DNA of 64,000 nucleotides, from the NCBI GenBank assembly GCA_003971905.1, contig RSEE01000064.1:310001-374000 (forward strand). The letters run 5' to 3'. A model generated the notes under the pieces. That model was not told the origin of the DNA and made no database searches. It saw only the letters and a list, made by a program, of their open reading frames with translations. The position numbers and the translations under genes are program-made. This DNA comes from Moniliella sp. 'wahieum' (Eukaryota > Basidiomycota > Moniliellomycetes > Moniliellales > Moniliellaceae). Below, piece after piece: positions 23,202 through 34,482 of the stretch. Within the stretch, counting starts at the first letter, position 1. Every line of letters starts with the position of its first letter.

Positions 23202-23805
23202 TTCTTGCTCCTCGTACTCGCTTGCTTAATTGCGCTTGCTTGCCCCTCCATCTACCCCATCCATCCATCGCACCTTTCTTTCTGCTTTCCCGCTCGTGCC
23301 GTGCTGGCAGTCTCAACCTCACTGGTCTCGGCGCGGCGCGGCGTGGACGTTCCCCACCTTTGTCTCCCACCCCTCTCTCGCTCGTTTTTTTTTCTTTTTT
23401 TGCCATGTACTCAATTGCTTGCACTCGTTTGGGGGGCCTCCTGGGCATGCAATGGGCCGCGGTCAAATGTCAAAGTCAAAAGTCGAATTCGTTTTCTCCG
23501 GTGAACGATTCGGCTATTCGTTGGCCGTGGTTCTTGCGCACGCTTTTGGTACCACCACACACTGCAGACCGTCCAGGTCATCGAGTATCGAATGCTCTTA
23601 TTGTGAAATGGGAATGGAAACCTTGTCATCTGTCTCTTGGTCTGTGTCTCTTGATCTGTCTCTTGATCTGTCTCTTGTCGGTTTCTGTCTCATGAGCTGT
23701 CTCGTCGGCTCCGATGTGTTCTGTGGTGGTCCCCTCCGCCCTCCCGCCACCCAAACGGAATTGGGAGTGCATGTGGGGTTGGGGTGGCAGGCCTATGCTC
23801 GAGGC

Positions 23806-23872
23806 ATCGACGGCATCGACGGTATTGACGGCATCGGCGGCATCGACGGCATCGACGGCATCGACGGCAGCA
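23806..23872. repeat. GACGGCATC nine-base array
   Basis: About seven nine-base units with small changes (GACGGTATT, GGCGGCATC). It reads as Asp-Gly-Ile repeats in one frame, but no gene is supported. Confidence 0.85.
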
Positions 23873-24160
23873 GCTATGTTGGGATGGTGATTCTTACGTC
23901 TATGACATCTACGCTGGCATGGTGATTCTTACCTGTGGCGAGTGCCAAGGGAAGCCAGCTACAGCGGGTGAAAGAACGAAACGATCGATGCGCATTGTCA
24001 CGGATAGATAGGTTGGGAACTAGAGAGCTTGGAAGTTTGGGAGCTTGGTGGGCAAAATATAGGGGACAGAGGGGTGCATGAGAGGTGCATAGAATGATGG
24101 TCGATGTGAGGATGAGGGGGTATAACAACTGAATAGACGTGTGCGTGCCTTAGTTACGCC

Positions 24161-25842
24161 TCACGCCCGATCGTGATGAGCGTGTGTTTGCATGGCCTTT
24201 TCCCGCAACTCGTCTTCCCGCTCCTCCTCAACACCGATTTTAGCTGCCAAACGGGACCGCGCACGAAGCTGGGGGCCCCAGATGTACAGGACAAACGGTG
24301 CCAAGGCCAGGACGAAAGCGACGGCAGCCAAGATGGTCGTGGCCTCTTGCGGCTTGAGTTTCTTGTACATGATGCTTCCGACTGCGTGAGGGTGAGAACG
24401 AGAACGAGAACGAGAAAGAGAACGAGAGGGAAGAAGGAAAAAGAGAGAAGAAACGTACACAGGGAACGTGCCGGCAAACATGTTGCGCAGCCACGAGGAG
24501 GCCGACAGGGCCGAAGAAGCGTACGATTCGTAGCAGTCAGACAAGTATTCCCACACAGCGACGTAAATGAGGTACGTGGAGACATTTGTCCCGACGAAAA
24601 AAACAATACCAGCCGCCGCGTTGATTTGGTGGAGCGTAAGCCAGGCGTAGAGGATCATGGTGACGGGGAACCCAATCCCGCCCACCATCGCATAGTACAG
24701 CCGACTCTCGGGGAGCGCACGTCCATGGGGAGAGTTGCGAGAGTCGCGCTCGTACAGATACTCTTGGTGAAAGTGCATGACGAACCCGATCGCCGCGCCG
24801 GCCACAATGCCGACCAGGACAAGGTTGCATTGCAAGGGGGTGAAGTTGTGTGCGTAGCTGAACGCGGCGGGGACACTGGTAAAGGAGAGAAAGACGATGC
24901 CCCAGCAAAACGCGACCCAGAGAGAAAAACTCATAGTAATCGGCTCGGTAAACAGGATCTTGAAGGGGCGCACGACGGCTTGACGAATCAACTCACTTAA
25001 CGGCGCACGATTCTCTTCTTCCTTGGTGGTGTAAACCACGTTGCGACCTTCGGCTTGGGCTTGCTTGGTGAGACGACGAGCACGTTGCATTAGGATCACG
25101 TTCGAACGTGACTCAACCACGGTGGCCGTCATGATCATCGCCATCACGCCCCCGGCAATCGCTTGAAACCCAAACACCCACCGCCAGGTAGCCCCGCTCG
25201 TCACGATCGCCGAGGCGAACAGACCGCCCAACGACTGGCCCCCAAAGTTGAACAAGACAAACACGGCAAAGGGTAGGCCGCGTACGGAGGCAGGCCACAT
25301 ATCGGCCAAGCTGCCTCCCACCATCGAGTTTCCACTGGCGGTCACGATGCCGAGGAAGAAGCGCGGGATGATGAGGCCTTCCACATTGTACACAACGCCA
25401 GGGGAATGAACATGATGGCGTACAGCCACGAAGAAACGAGGTACAGGTACCGACGTCCAATCAGTTCCGAGATGGGACTAATGGCCATGGGCGCCCAGCA
25501 GACGCCCTGCATCAGACTCAGTGTTCCAATCAAAAAGACGATATGGCCAATGTGGAACTTTTCCTCGACTTGACTTCCGATGGGGCTGTATGCCGATCCG
25601 GCCAAGCCACATACAAACGCATAAGTCGAGAAGACAATCGTATAGAACCAGCGTCTCAAGTGGGACCAGTTCTGCGGATTCGCCTTGTCGTCCTCATCAA
25701 AGTCAATGTAAATCGTGGTGGGTGTGCCGGATTGCGAAGCGACAGTGACCTCGCTTTCGGTGCTGGTATGATCGCGATCCTCATTGTTGGATTTCTGGGG
25801 GTCACCCTTATAGCTTTGGGTAATCGAGGGGGCGGACGACAT
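24161..25842 (-). CDS. MFS transporter, DHA1 (drug:H+ antiporter) family
   Basis: A 12-helix plasma-membrane exporter, by homology to Tpo1/Flu1-type polyamine and drug antiporters. The start at 25842 gives a hydrophilic N-terminus with the typical NPQNWSHLRRW entry. Then come TM1, a long TM2-3 region with SPISELIGRRYLYLVSS (the family's motif A position) and IIPRFFLGIVTASGNSMVGG with its following ADMWP. After the central loop (ESRSNVILMQRARRL, typical of DHA1) lie six more helices, ending AFVLALAPFVLYIWGP and a basic tail. An 84-nt intron (24375-24458, GTACGT...GGAAG) joins FAGTFPV to IMYKKLKPQ. The intron length is a multiple of three, so the frame stays open through it. One frame change near 25395, between IPLALC and NVEGLIIP, looks like a one-base sequence error. 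Substrate cannot be told from sequence. Confidence 0.9.
24375..24458 (-). other. intron in the MFS transporter
   Basis: GTACGT donor, an almost pure pyrimidine stretch, and acceptor GGAAG. The alternative CGCAG acceptor seven bases earlier would throw the last helix out of frame. Confidence 0.75.
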
Positions 25843-27802
25843 GGTGGCGAGACGTCCCAGCGGAGAAGGTGGCAAGGCTGTGGCCGAGGCAGCAGGACGG
25901 ACCGAGAGGAGCTAAGGAGACGAGACGACAAGCGACGGACGAGGAGAGGTTGGGTCGATGGTGGATACTAGGTTGGGGTGGGGGGAGGGAAAAGAAGGGA
26001 AAGGAAGAAGAAAGGGAGTGGGCTGGGTAAGCTGGCACAGCAGTCGGGCCGCGTTTCCGCCGGCTTTGTATATACTACCCACCCACTGAATCGCCGCCGA
26101 TCCAAACCTTGGCACGGCGGGCTCCAGGCGGCTACCGGCGGCACTGGGGTGGTGACGCGTTGACACACTCCGTGCTCGTACTCAGTTGCTCAACGTCTAA
26201 CACCAGTCTGAGTACTGCGTTGGGTTGTTGAGTGCCCACGCACTCGAACACGCAGCGCTCGCCCTTCCCATCGGCCAGGGCAGGCGAGGCAGGAGGAGGG
26301 CGAGGCGCAGTGGGTGACGCGTGACGCTGGTGCAACCAGCCGTGTGGGACAGGTGACCGATGACTGTGATGGCCAGTGCCCAAATTTGGGTGTGGGACAC
26401 TGGCAAGACGGACGCGCTGGCGGGGCTGTGTGCCGCGCCCTGCGCCGCCCACCGGCCACCCAACACCGGCACCAGGTCACCTGTATCCAGATGCAAACAG
26501 GCGCGCTGCCCAGACTGGATGGTGCTCGATGGCGACCAGTGCCGTGCGTTTGCGAGTAGCGGATCTCGACCATCGATCAAGCTTCAAGCTCAAGCTTCAA
26601 AAGGTGGAACCCTGGAAGGCACAACGTCCGGCCTGGCGGCACCCGTTTTTACCCGGTCATAGTAGAAGCGCTAAGCATTGTGTGGTCAGTACTCAGTACC
26701 AGGCATACACTGAGTACTGAGTTGAGCCCTGCTGAGCATCGGGCCCTCACAGACCTCAGGTGAGGGCTTCAACAGTCCACAATTCCGCGAGTCTCTCTAT
26801 CTGACGCTGAGGCTTATAGCTACTGGTCCTAGTGCTAGTAACCGCTCAGGCACTCAGACTGAGCCCTCTAATGATTAATGAGCGATGATCGCAGGAACAG
26901 TGGAGAACGTGGTGGGTGGATACGTTGAGTCGGATCTGCGCACCGTCCTCGAGACGAGTACCACAGACGCGCTTTCAAGCTTCGAATGCATATGCCCAGA
27001 CATCAAGACTCTCAAAAGGGTTTAAGCAACCCTGATTAGCTGTGCCCCATGGGGTACTACCACGCTCGGGCAGAACCGAACCCTCTATACCATCACGTCG
27101 AACTTATGACCCATCGAGAGTCACTGTCACCATCCACCCCTCGCTTTTTGCAGAGAGTAGTAAAGCCCGATTACCTCTGCTAAGCGCTAATTAAGCGCTC
27201 AATGTGACAGGAAAAGCCGCGTATACAATGAGCGGCCGTTCCCATCGTTCCCACTGACCCGCGATGGAGAGGGCGTCTTCAGCTGCAAAACAGACCGAAA
27301 GGGATGATGGAAACCTGGGCGAGAATAGTGGAGAAGGTATAGGATATGAAGAACGAGCCTTTCATGTGGCCTTCTTCCGTTATCCCACGGCGTTTGTTAC
27401 AAATATGACCAATTTATGGTTTCCTGTATAGCCCTACCAGGCCCCACCGTCTAACAGTAATCGAGACTAAGCAGAGTCACTAGTCACTAGTCAACAAAAA
27501 AACGTCAAACCATCACCTCTTGGTCCTCTCTCCGCGGACACTCCTTGGCCACGTGGAGCGGCCTGGAGCGCGGAGCGGCCAAGGGCGGCCATGTATATCC
27601 GGGTAAATGTAGGTACACACACTGGGCGCGTCAAGCTTCAAGGGAACTCCAAACGTCCTCGGGGCGGCGGGTGTCTGAGGCTCGGTGCTGACTATGTCTC
27701 TGACTCTCCGCATCTCACACACCTACTATCTCGCAAGGTGAAAACACCCAGCAGCGACACTGGCCCAGTGCTGCAGCATGCCGGTTGAACGTTGCGCGTT
27801 AC

Positions 27803-27823
27803 GTTGAACGTTGAATATTGAAC
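27803..27823. repeat. GTTGAAC heptad repeat
   Basis: Three in-phase units, GTTGAAC, GTTGAAT, ATTGAAC, with further GTTGAAC/GTTGCGC units just upstream in another phase. Confidence 0.7.
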
Positions 27824-28115
27824 GTGCCTAGAGATTTGACGCGTTGATCGATGAGCGCTGAGCGCTCGCTGAGCTCCAACCTAGCGCAACGCGGTCAGAA
27901 GACCTGAATGCATGTGGCAGGATCCGATGTGTGTGCAGCTTTAGTTGGGACCGCGGTTTGCTGCGGGGCGCGATCATCGATCAGCAAGCAGCGCGCAAGC
28001 GCTCCGCGACTGAGCAATGCCACTTGTCACTTCCTTGCGGACGCCCACGTCGCCTGTCCCTTTTGTCGATTATCAATTATCGCAGAAGCAGTATATCCTA
28101 GCCACCACATGAGGT

Positions 28116-28139
28116 ACACCAGGGTATACACCCTGGTGT
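28116..28139. repeat. perfect inverted repeat, 10-bp arms
   Basis: ACACCAGGGT and its exact complement ACCCTGGTGT are separated by a four-base ATAC loop. Confidence 0.85.
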
Positions 28140-28765
28140 GCCCCAACAGTGGAGTGCGCCCGGCCAGGCACACAAAGGGGGCCCACACCGACCCGGCGCA
28201 GAGGGTGCAGACACGTGGATACTTCAGCATATTGGGTTGCACCACAGCTTGCACCTTGCGTGTCTTTGCTTACGTTAGCCGCTTAGCGCTTAGCCGCTTA
28301 GCATCCATCAGCTCTCGATGCGGCCGGCTGCTGTCTGCCCTCTTGATCTTACATGTTACTTCTGTTACATGCACACAGCACTGCTGCCGTAGTTTCTCGC
28401 TCCGTTGTAAATATATCGCAGATTGCATCATCATGTGATGTATCGCGCCCCCGTTGGGACGGGGGTCTTCTCGCGTTTTCCGGACGTAGGCATGACACGA
28501 AACACATGACATTTACTCTAGCAAATGGTATATTCTGCTACTCTTTCCCAATATATCCCCCGGGGGAGGTGGGGGTTTGTATAAGAGACTAACAGTCATT
28601 CGCTCGTGTAATGAGAAGCAATCGAATAAAGATTCAACTGTTTGACTTCTTCGTGTGTCGAATTGACCGCGGTGATCCCGCGGACTCAGGTTGCGATCAT
28701 GTTCGATACGGCCCCAGACGTCTATTAGCGCCTCACTTCATGATTGAGTCCTCTCCTCTCCTTTC

Positions 28766-28770
<5 letters not shown>

Positions 28771-28817
<47 letters not shown>
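28771..28817. repeat. (CT)n microsatellite
   Basis: About 23 uninterrupted CT dinucleotides. Confidence 0.95.
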
Positions 28818-28822
<5 letters not shown>

Positions 28823-29398
28823 ATGTCTTCTGCGGCACCTATGGTCCCACCTCCTGTCTTCGAAACACCATCGCATCTGCTGTACAACATGTTTGAAGGG
28901 AGGCATAGGTTGCTGTGCTCGTTCTGGCGCATACCCGACCTCGCCACACATTTTTATGCTGTGGCGTCAATTAAGAGGTATAATACCTTAGTATCTATTA
29001 GCTTCGGTCAAATCTGCCAATAATGTTCAGTCTCGAACAATCATGGATGGTCTGTCCTCTCTCCTCCGATGGAACACACTCCTATACTATAGGTGGAGCC
29101 TCAGTCCGTGGTCCGTCTTCCTGGACATACACCTGTTTTTCTTACCCCCTTGCACTTCCCCTTCTCTCTGCGATACTACTCGCTATGCGGTTCTTCCACA
29201 GCAAACACCCCCTTCGATCATCTGACTTCTCTGAGCACACGGCAGTGCCAATAGCCTTTTATCCACAAAACACTGAGTCTGTCATATGGACCTAGAGGCT
29301 ACGACTTTTCTCCTTGTACATGAATGTTAAGCACGCACAGAGCAAAATGGTTTAGAGAAAAACAGCATGTGGAACAAGGGCTGATTCGAGTATTGAAG

Positions 29399-29492
29399 TC
29401 CTCGATGGTCCAACGGCTATGATGTGACGCTCTCACTGCGACGAATCGCAGGGAATACCGTCAAGACCCGGGTTCGACTCCCGGTCGGGGAA
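29399..29492 (+). tRNA. tRNA-Glu (anticodon CTC), with intron
   Basis: Acceptor strands TCCTCGA and TCGGGGA pair (one G-U). The D arm contains GGTCCAACGGCTATGAT, as in fungal tRNA-Glu. The anticodon stem TGACG/CGTCA encloses a CT-CTC-A loop. The T arm reads CCGGGTTCGACTCCCGG. An intron of about 22 bases sits at the standard place, one base after the anticodon. Anticodon CTC decodes GAG. Position 29492 is the discriminator base. Confidence 0.92.
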
Positions 29493-29500
29493 CTTTTTTG
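29493..29500 (+). terminator. RNA polymerase III terminator
   Basis: CTTTTTT directly follows the tRNA-Glu 3' end. Confidence 0.85.
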
Positions 29501-29659
29501 GTGCTGAGAAGCATGTGGCGGAACGAAAGGCGGAATGAAGGCCGCGTGGTCCACAACATTTCAGACCAACTGGGGGATCGGTGCTGAAGCTGTGATGTGC
29601 AGGCCCGCATAAGGCCGACCTTCTTGGGCGAGCGGCCGGCGGCTGCTCACCCCAGCAAC

Positions 29660-30136
29660 ATGGCGTCGATGCTGCGCAAGATGGCCTCGGCCCTGGGCGG
29701 CGGGGGCACAAGCTTGCGCTGGTGGTGCGGCAGGACCTGAAGATGGACAAGGGCAAGACGGCCGCGCAGTGCTCGCATGCCACTCTGGCGTGCTACAAGG
29801 CTGCCCTCAAGCGCAACCAGTCGGCCGTGCATGCGTGGGAAGCGTCGGGCCAGGCCAAGGTGGTGCTCAAGTGCAAGGACGAGGTGGAGATGGTGGCTCT
29901 GGAGCGCAAGGCCAGGGAACGCGGCTTGGTCGCACAGAGCATCCATGATGCGTACGTATTATCCTCTCGCCTTGCGCTGGCGTCCGACCGCCGTCCGAGA
30001 AGCCAGTACTGATGCACACCCCGCCGTTCGCAGCGGCCGTACCCAGGTCGCGGCGGGCTCCCGTACCGTCCTGGGAATAGGTCCTGGCCCGATTGGCCAG
30101 ATCGATATGGTTACGGGAAAGCTGGGGTTGCTCTAA
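29660..30136 (+). CDS. peptidyl-tRNA hydrolase 2 (Pth2/Bit1 family)
   Basis: Releases tRNA from peptidyl-tRNA that falls off ribosomes; in eukaryotes Pth2 is found in the cytosol or at mitochondria. The whole catalytic fold is visible: KLALVVRQDLKMDKGKTAAQ, CSHATLACYK, GQAKVVLKC and the C-terminal DAGRTQVAAGSRTVLGIGPG with the closing IGQIDMVTGKLGLL. An 82-nt intron (29952-30033, GTACGT...CGCAG) splits the DAG codon and splices in frame. From the ATG at 29660 the product would be about 131 residues, close to the catalytic core alone, with no evident N-terminal membrane anchor. A frame change at the G5 run 29702-29706 separates the first 15 codons from the core; one extra G restores it, so I take it as a sequence error. 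The gene follows tRNA-Glu by about 170 bases. Confidence 0.92.
29952..30033 (+). other. intron in the Pth2 gene
   Basis: GTACGT donor and TTCGCAG acceptor. Splicing recreates the conserved DAGRTQ motif exactly. Confidence 0.92.
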
Positions 30137-30355
30137 ATGTCCTGCCTACCGATGGTCACGGTGATACCCAACCTGTCGCTTCCGCGAAAAACAAAATAGT
30201 AGGACCAATCGTGCGCATCCATTACCGCTAAGCTTTCCTTGCCATCGGGGCCAACTACCGACTAGATGAAGCTGGCAGGTGCGAAGCGCCAAAGACGTCT
30301 AAAATTCATCGGGCCATATGGGGCGTGAAAAGGCGGCGGGGGATTCGTAAATCTG
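30137..30355. other. short gap between convergent genes
   Basis: About 220 bases between the Pth2 stop and the end of the Zn2Cys6 gene. Nothing recognisable beyond likely 3' untranslated sequence. Confidence 0.5.
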
Positions 30356-33300
30356 CTACAAGAAGGGGGGTAGGTGGTGCGGACCGCCGGAAAACAAGGA
30401 CGTTGAGTCGGAGTGCGAGGGCGGGGGGAAGGGGGGCAAGAGGTGAGGTGCTGCCTGAGGGACAGCTTGGCCATCCTGGTCGTTGAGCAGCGTCAGGGGG
30501 GAGGTAGCAACCGAAGATGGTTGAGCTGGTGTACCCTGTGAGACGGGACCGGGCACGACCGGCGCGACAGGCACGACAGGCAAGACCGGCGCCAGAGGTG
30601 CGACTCGCGATTGGACAGAAGTGACCGGAAGGACGGATGGGATCGAGGAGGCACGGGATAAGGCGCTCCTACGCTCGGGGAAAGCCGGCGAACCTGAAGC
30701 CGGGCGACCGTACATTGATGGCGAGGGACTAAAACCAGGGGGAGAAAAGAAGTCCACTGCTGTCCGTCCAGGTCGTCGAGGGAGAGGGTATGGTGCGGAG
30801 GCGAGAGTGCTTGCGGCCCTTGTCTCTAGCAGCCATCACGTTCACACCGCCCTCCACCGTGTTGGGTAGAGTGCCATCCTGCTGGAATTGGAGGTGAGGT
30901 CGGATAGGTTTTCTGTCTGCGAACGCAATCGAGTTGGCATGGATCTGGTTCGAAGCCGTGGGCGACATAGGCGGAATGGGGTTGGAGACTGAAGCAAAGC
31001 TCTGCAAGTCCATCCCATCCAAACCCAGGGACGAGATGTGATTTGTCGGGCCGAAAAGCGAGGGCCCTACTCCTCGAGGGGCGGAGGGGAAGTACAGGCC
31101 ATCCAGCATTCCGTCGGGATGGAACGGGGTGGAAGAGCCATGGGTGCGAATCCATCCTCGAGGGGGGTACCATCCGCTTCTCCTGTCTCCCCAGCCACAG
31201 GGCGGGAGGATGATTCGGAAGCGGAACGGGACATGTGGGTGCGAACCAGTTTGCTGAGAAACCTAGCATGCAGCGCCGAGAGGTGAGTGGGGTAAGCTGC
31301 CATCACTTCCAAATGGTCGGCCGTGGAAGAGACCAGTTGAAGAATGTTCTCTTGTGGCATTAATGCGGTCAACTCAGACCTATTGAGTTTGAGAAGAAAG
31401 ACGCAGGCATAGGAGATTTGCACAAACTGAACGTCCGGTGCATAGCGAAGATGCCATCCCAAGGTGAGGGAGGAGAAAATGATGCTCTTGGCCGCTTGAA
31501 CGCAGCGAAGGTAGTCTAGGCAAATCAGAGGGGTGTCAGGCGAAAATATCGAGAGAGGGGTAGGCCTAGGTACATACAAGTGGTCCAATCGTGCGTATCA
31601 CTCGGGTGGTCGAGACAATGCTGAAGCGCGAAAGAATGAAGAAGGAGAAGAGCATAGCTTCCAATCATCGGCAAGCGCCGAACCATGCAGCAGTACGCTT
31701 CCCGCCAAGTCCGTTCCGGGTCTGCATTTGCAGCTTGTGTTGAAGGAAAAGGTGCTGCACCAGAGCGTGTATCGCCACAGCTGCCGCCCCGTCTTGCCCC
31801 CCTCCCCTGCTCATGATAGGTGACTGCATGTCTTGATCAGGGTGGGAGGTCTTACTTTGGGCAAGGATGAGAGGGTCAGGCGGAGGAAACGGATGGGTGC
31901 CCACCAATGTATTGGCAGCTGCACTGATGGCATCCGGGGCGGAAGTGAGAGGGAGAACGGTGCCGATGTCCTCGGTGCGGTCCACGCATTCGGTTGCTGT
32001 GGACGGTGCGCGTGAGGCGATTGAAGCGGAAACCTGGGCTGTGAGCGGAGGGGCGTTTGGATCCCTCGGAGTCGGGAACCCGCCCGGGTGAATATCCTGC
32101 CACCGGTCAACACAGTGTTGCTGCCATGTGATGCGCCAGTCATCTAGTTGCTGGCCAAATAACCCAAACACGGTGGTTAGATTGCCCGAGGGAACCTCAC
32201 CGGATTCGCCTACCACATTTCCGGCAGAGCGCATGGCCTCAAGGTAGCCCATTTGGCGAGTGAGGATGCGAAGCAACTCCACTGTTGCCACCACCCCAAC
32301 GTCCATGGGCGCCGCGTCCGGGGCTGAAAGCCATTCGGATGCTGCTCCTCGAATCACCTCGTCTTCTTGGATCATGCCGGGTTTGCCCATTACAGAGGAC
32401 AGCCAACGGTCCAAACAGTAACAATACAACCAAGTGCGTTCACGATTGCGTACCTCCCAAGCCAAAGTAGGCCCACACGAGCCCTTGTTCGCGTCTTTTC
32501 CTCTTCGGAGAGGCGAACCTTGCGATGTAAATTAAGGTCGATCCCATCCGGAACGCGATACCTGAGAACAGCCAGCACGTATCATGTTGAAACGTTTTTG
32601 ACGGCTGCCGCCAAAAGGAAAGCAGAAGAAGGGCCTGTACTACCTCCACTGACTTGACCCCATCATGAAGAACGGTAAAGGTGAGTTGGCGTGCATGGGC
32701 GTCGCATACAGGGTACCACTCGGGGCCACGACGATGGAACTTGGATGCGACGGTGCAAATCGCTGCGTAGAGTAAGGGCGAGGGCGCTGCTGAGGTAGGC
32801 GGGAGTATGATACTCGTACGACAGAAAGGGGAGATGGGGGGCGCAACGGGTAAAGTAAATCTGAAACAACTCCTTAGCTTCCTCCATTGTCAAAAGGTTA
32901 CCGATGGCTTGATGATGTTGTGCTTGCTCATCCCCCACATGCACCTCACGTAGGGAGATGGCGGCCATGTCGTTGAAAGAAAAGTAGGTTGGTCCTGCAA
33001 CGCCTTGCGGGGGAGGAGTGCTGCTTGAGCCGGTGTTGTTGGGTGCTTTCTCAGATGGCAGCATCTCCGTCGACTGCACCGAGTCAGATTTCTGTGATGG
33101 TTGAGCAAGGCCAACGATCACGGTTGGTCCCTCCTTAGAGCCAGAGGTCGGGGAATGGCCTCCCTCGGTCGCTCGGCACTGTGGCTCTGTAGACCAGCCT
33201 CGGCCAACAACCCGAATGGATCCAGCCTACCATCAGGGGCAGTGAGGGAGCGTCGCGAGCTGGGACGCTGGCTCATGGCAGGAGGGGGTACGGGACATTA

Positions 33301-34482
33301 AGAGCGACCCATCCAGCACAGACTCGTAGGAATGATGGGCTGGTACCCGTGGGCGTGGGCGGTTCTCCCGACGGGTTGGAGCTAGAGCCGGAAATGCCGG
33401 CGGGAGATGCGATAGTAGGCACAGTGGGAGCCAACATATTGTCTGCATTTTTCGGCGAGCCCGTGGCCTGCTCCGAACGTGTACTCGACTTGCGCGGTAC
33501 TTTCCCGCGGTTGACGGTTCAAAAATGCACTCGTGACCCACCAAACGACACCGTTTGCATGGTGGGCCCTGCTCTGCACCGACACAACGCATCTTGAGTT
33601 TACGACAATGCAGACACGCCCGGTTTCCCCGGTGGCTTCGGAGGCGGGAGCCTGGGGCGGCGCCCTTGTCGGACGAGTTGAGCGGCGAAGAGATTTGAGC
33701 AGGCTTAGAAGAAACAGAGTCTGGACGCAAGCTGACCAAAGATCCCACTGAGGCACGATGGGGGAAGATCTGTTGTGAGGAGGTTGGACCCGAGATAACA
33801 GAAGAGCGAGTGCGCGGGCGCTTGCGCACCGAGTCGTCATCGAAAAAAGACGGAGCGGGGCCAGCGGGGCGGAGGGGATCTTCAGGCAGAGCATCGGCTC
33901 GCAAAGTGCTCCACCCATCTTCCTGGGCTGGGGGAAGAGCTGTTGGGGGCGGGCGGGGGGCGCAACGGTGGGGAGGAGGGAAGGGCCATGCGCTGGGAAG
34001 GGACCAGTTGTCGGCTGGTTGTACGACGCAGGCCGGTATATGTAAGAAGGGGTGTAAGCATTGTAGGTCCTAGGTTCGGGCGGTGGGGGAGGGGCGAGGC
34101 TGGGACTGAGATGGTTGGGACTGGGGTGGAGGGTGGGGTTGGGACTGGGACTGCGAGGAATGGGATTGGGATTGGGAGTGGGAGTGCGATTGGGATTGGG
34201 ATTGGGGTCGGGATTGGGATTCGGATTGGGATTGAGACTGGGATTGGGATTGGGGCGGCGCGGAAGACGTCGAGGGGTCGAGTAGAAAGAAGGGACGGTC
34301 GTGGGGGCATGCACCGGTGCCGAGGCAGCCGTGGCCACGTCGAGCTCGTGCGCGAGTGCCAGTGAGGATGCCGGCAGCTGCAGGGACGCCGATATCTCGT
34401 AGGTGCCAACCGGCGATGTCGTCGTAGCCAGGGGGGGCCTGCGCGATGTGCCGTCGGGGTCGAAGGGGCTGTTGCTGGGCAT
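30356..34482 (-). CDS. Zn2Cys6 transcription factor with fungal-specific regulatory domain
   Basis: A Gal4-type nuclear regulator. The binuclear cluster (33538-33621) reads [11 protein letters not shown], then [13 protein letters not shown], spacing C-2-C-6-C-8-C-2-C-6-C, followed by a basic linker RGKVPRKSS. The start at 34482 ([11 protein letters not shown]) gives a long Pro-rich N-terminus with an NPNP repeat. The middle holds [10 protein letters not shown], typical just before the regulatory domain. The domain itself has [53 protein letters not shown] and [14 protein letters not shown], the classic order of Fungal_trans proteins. A 62-nt intron (31516-31577, GTATGT...CCTAG) lies in the C-terminal helical half. 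The tail is Pro/Ser-rich and ends at 30356. The frame changes at least seven times, several at short homopolymers, although motif order is perfect, so exon limits are approximate. The regulated pathway is unknown. Confidence 0.85.
31516..31577 (-). other. intron in the Zn2Cys6 gene
   Basis: GTATGT donor and GCCTAG acceptor join HDWTT to [10 protein letters not shown] in frame; the unspliced alternative inserts Pro-rich sequence into a helical region. Confidence 0.7.

Larger units (their letters stand above)
22834..24160. other. intergenic, simple repeats only
   Basis: Between two convergent genes. It holds a TTTTGGG array, an ATTCGTC heptad array and a GACGGCATC nine-base array. Open frames here are T/C-rich chance frames without motifs. 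Confidence 0.6.
25843..29398. other. intergenic, no supported gene
   Basis: TGTATATAC at 26067-26075 lies about 225 bases upstream of the transporter start and may be its TATA element. 26160-27830 has scattered palindromic words (AAGCTT, AGTACT, AACGTT). A perfect 10-bp inverted repeat sits at 28116-28139 and a long CT microsatellite at 28771-28817. No motif-bearing frame was found. Confidence 0.55.

Noticed and set aside
23806-23925. Asp-Gly-Ile repeat protein
   Set aside because: The nine-base DNA repeat gives an open frame automatically. No start, splice signals or flanking domain support a gene.
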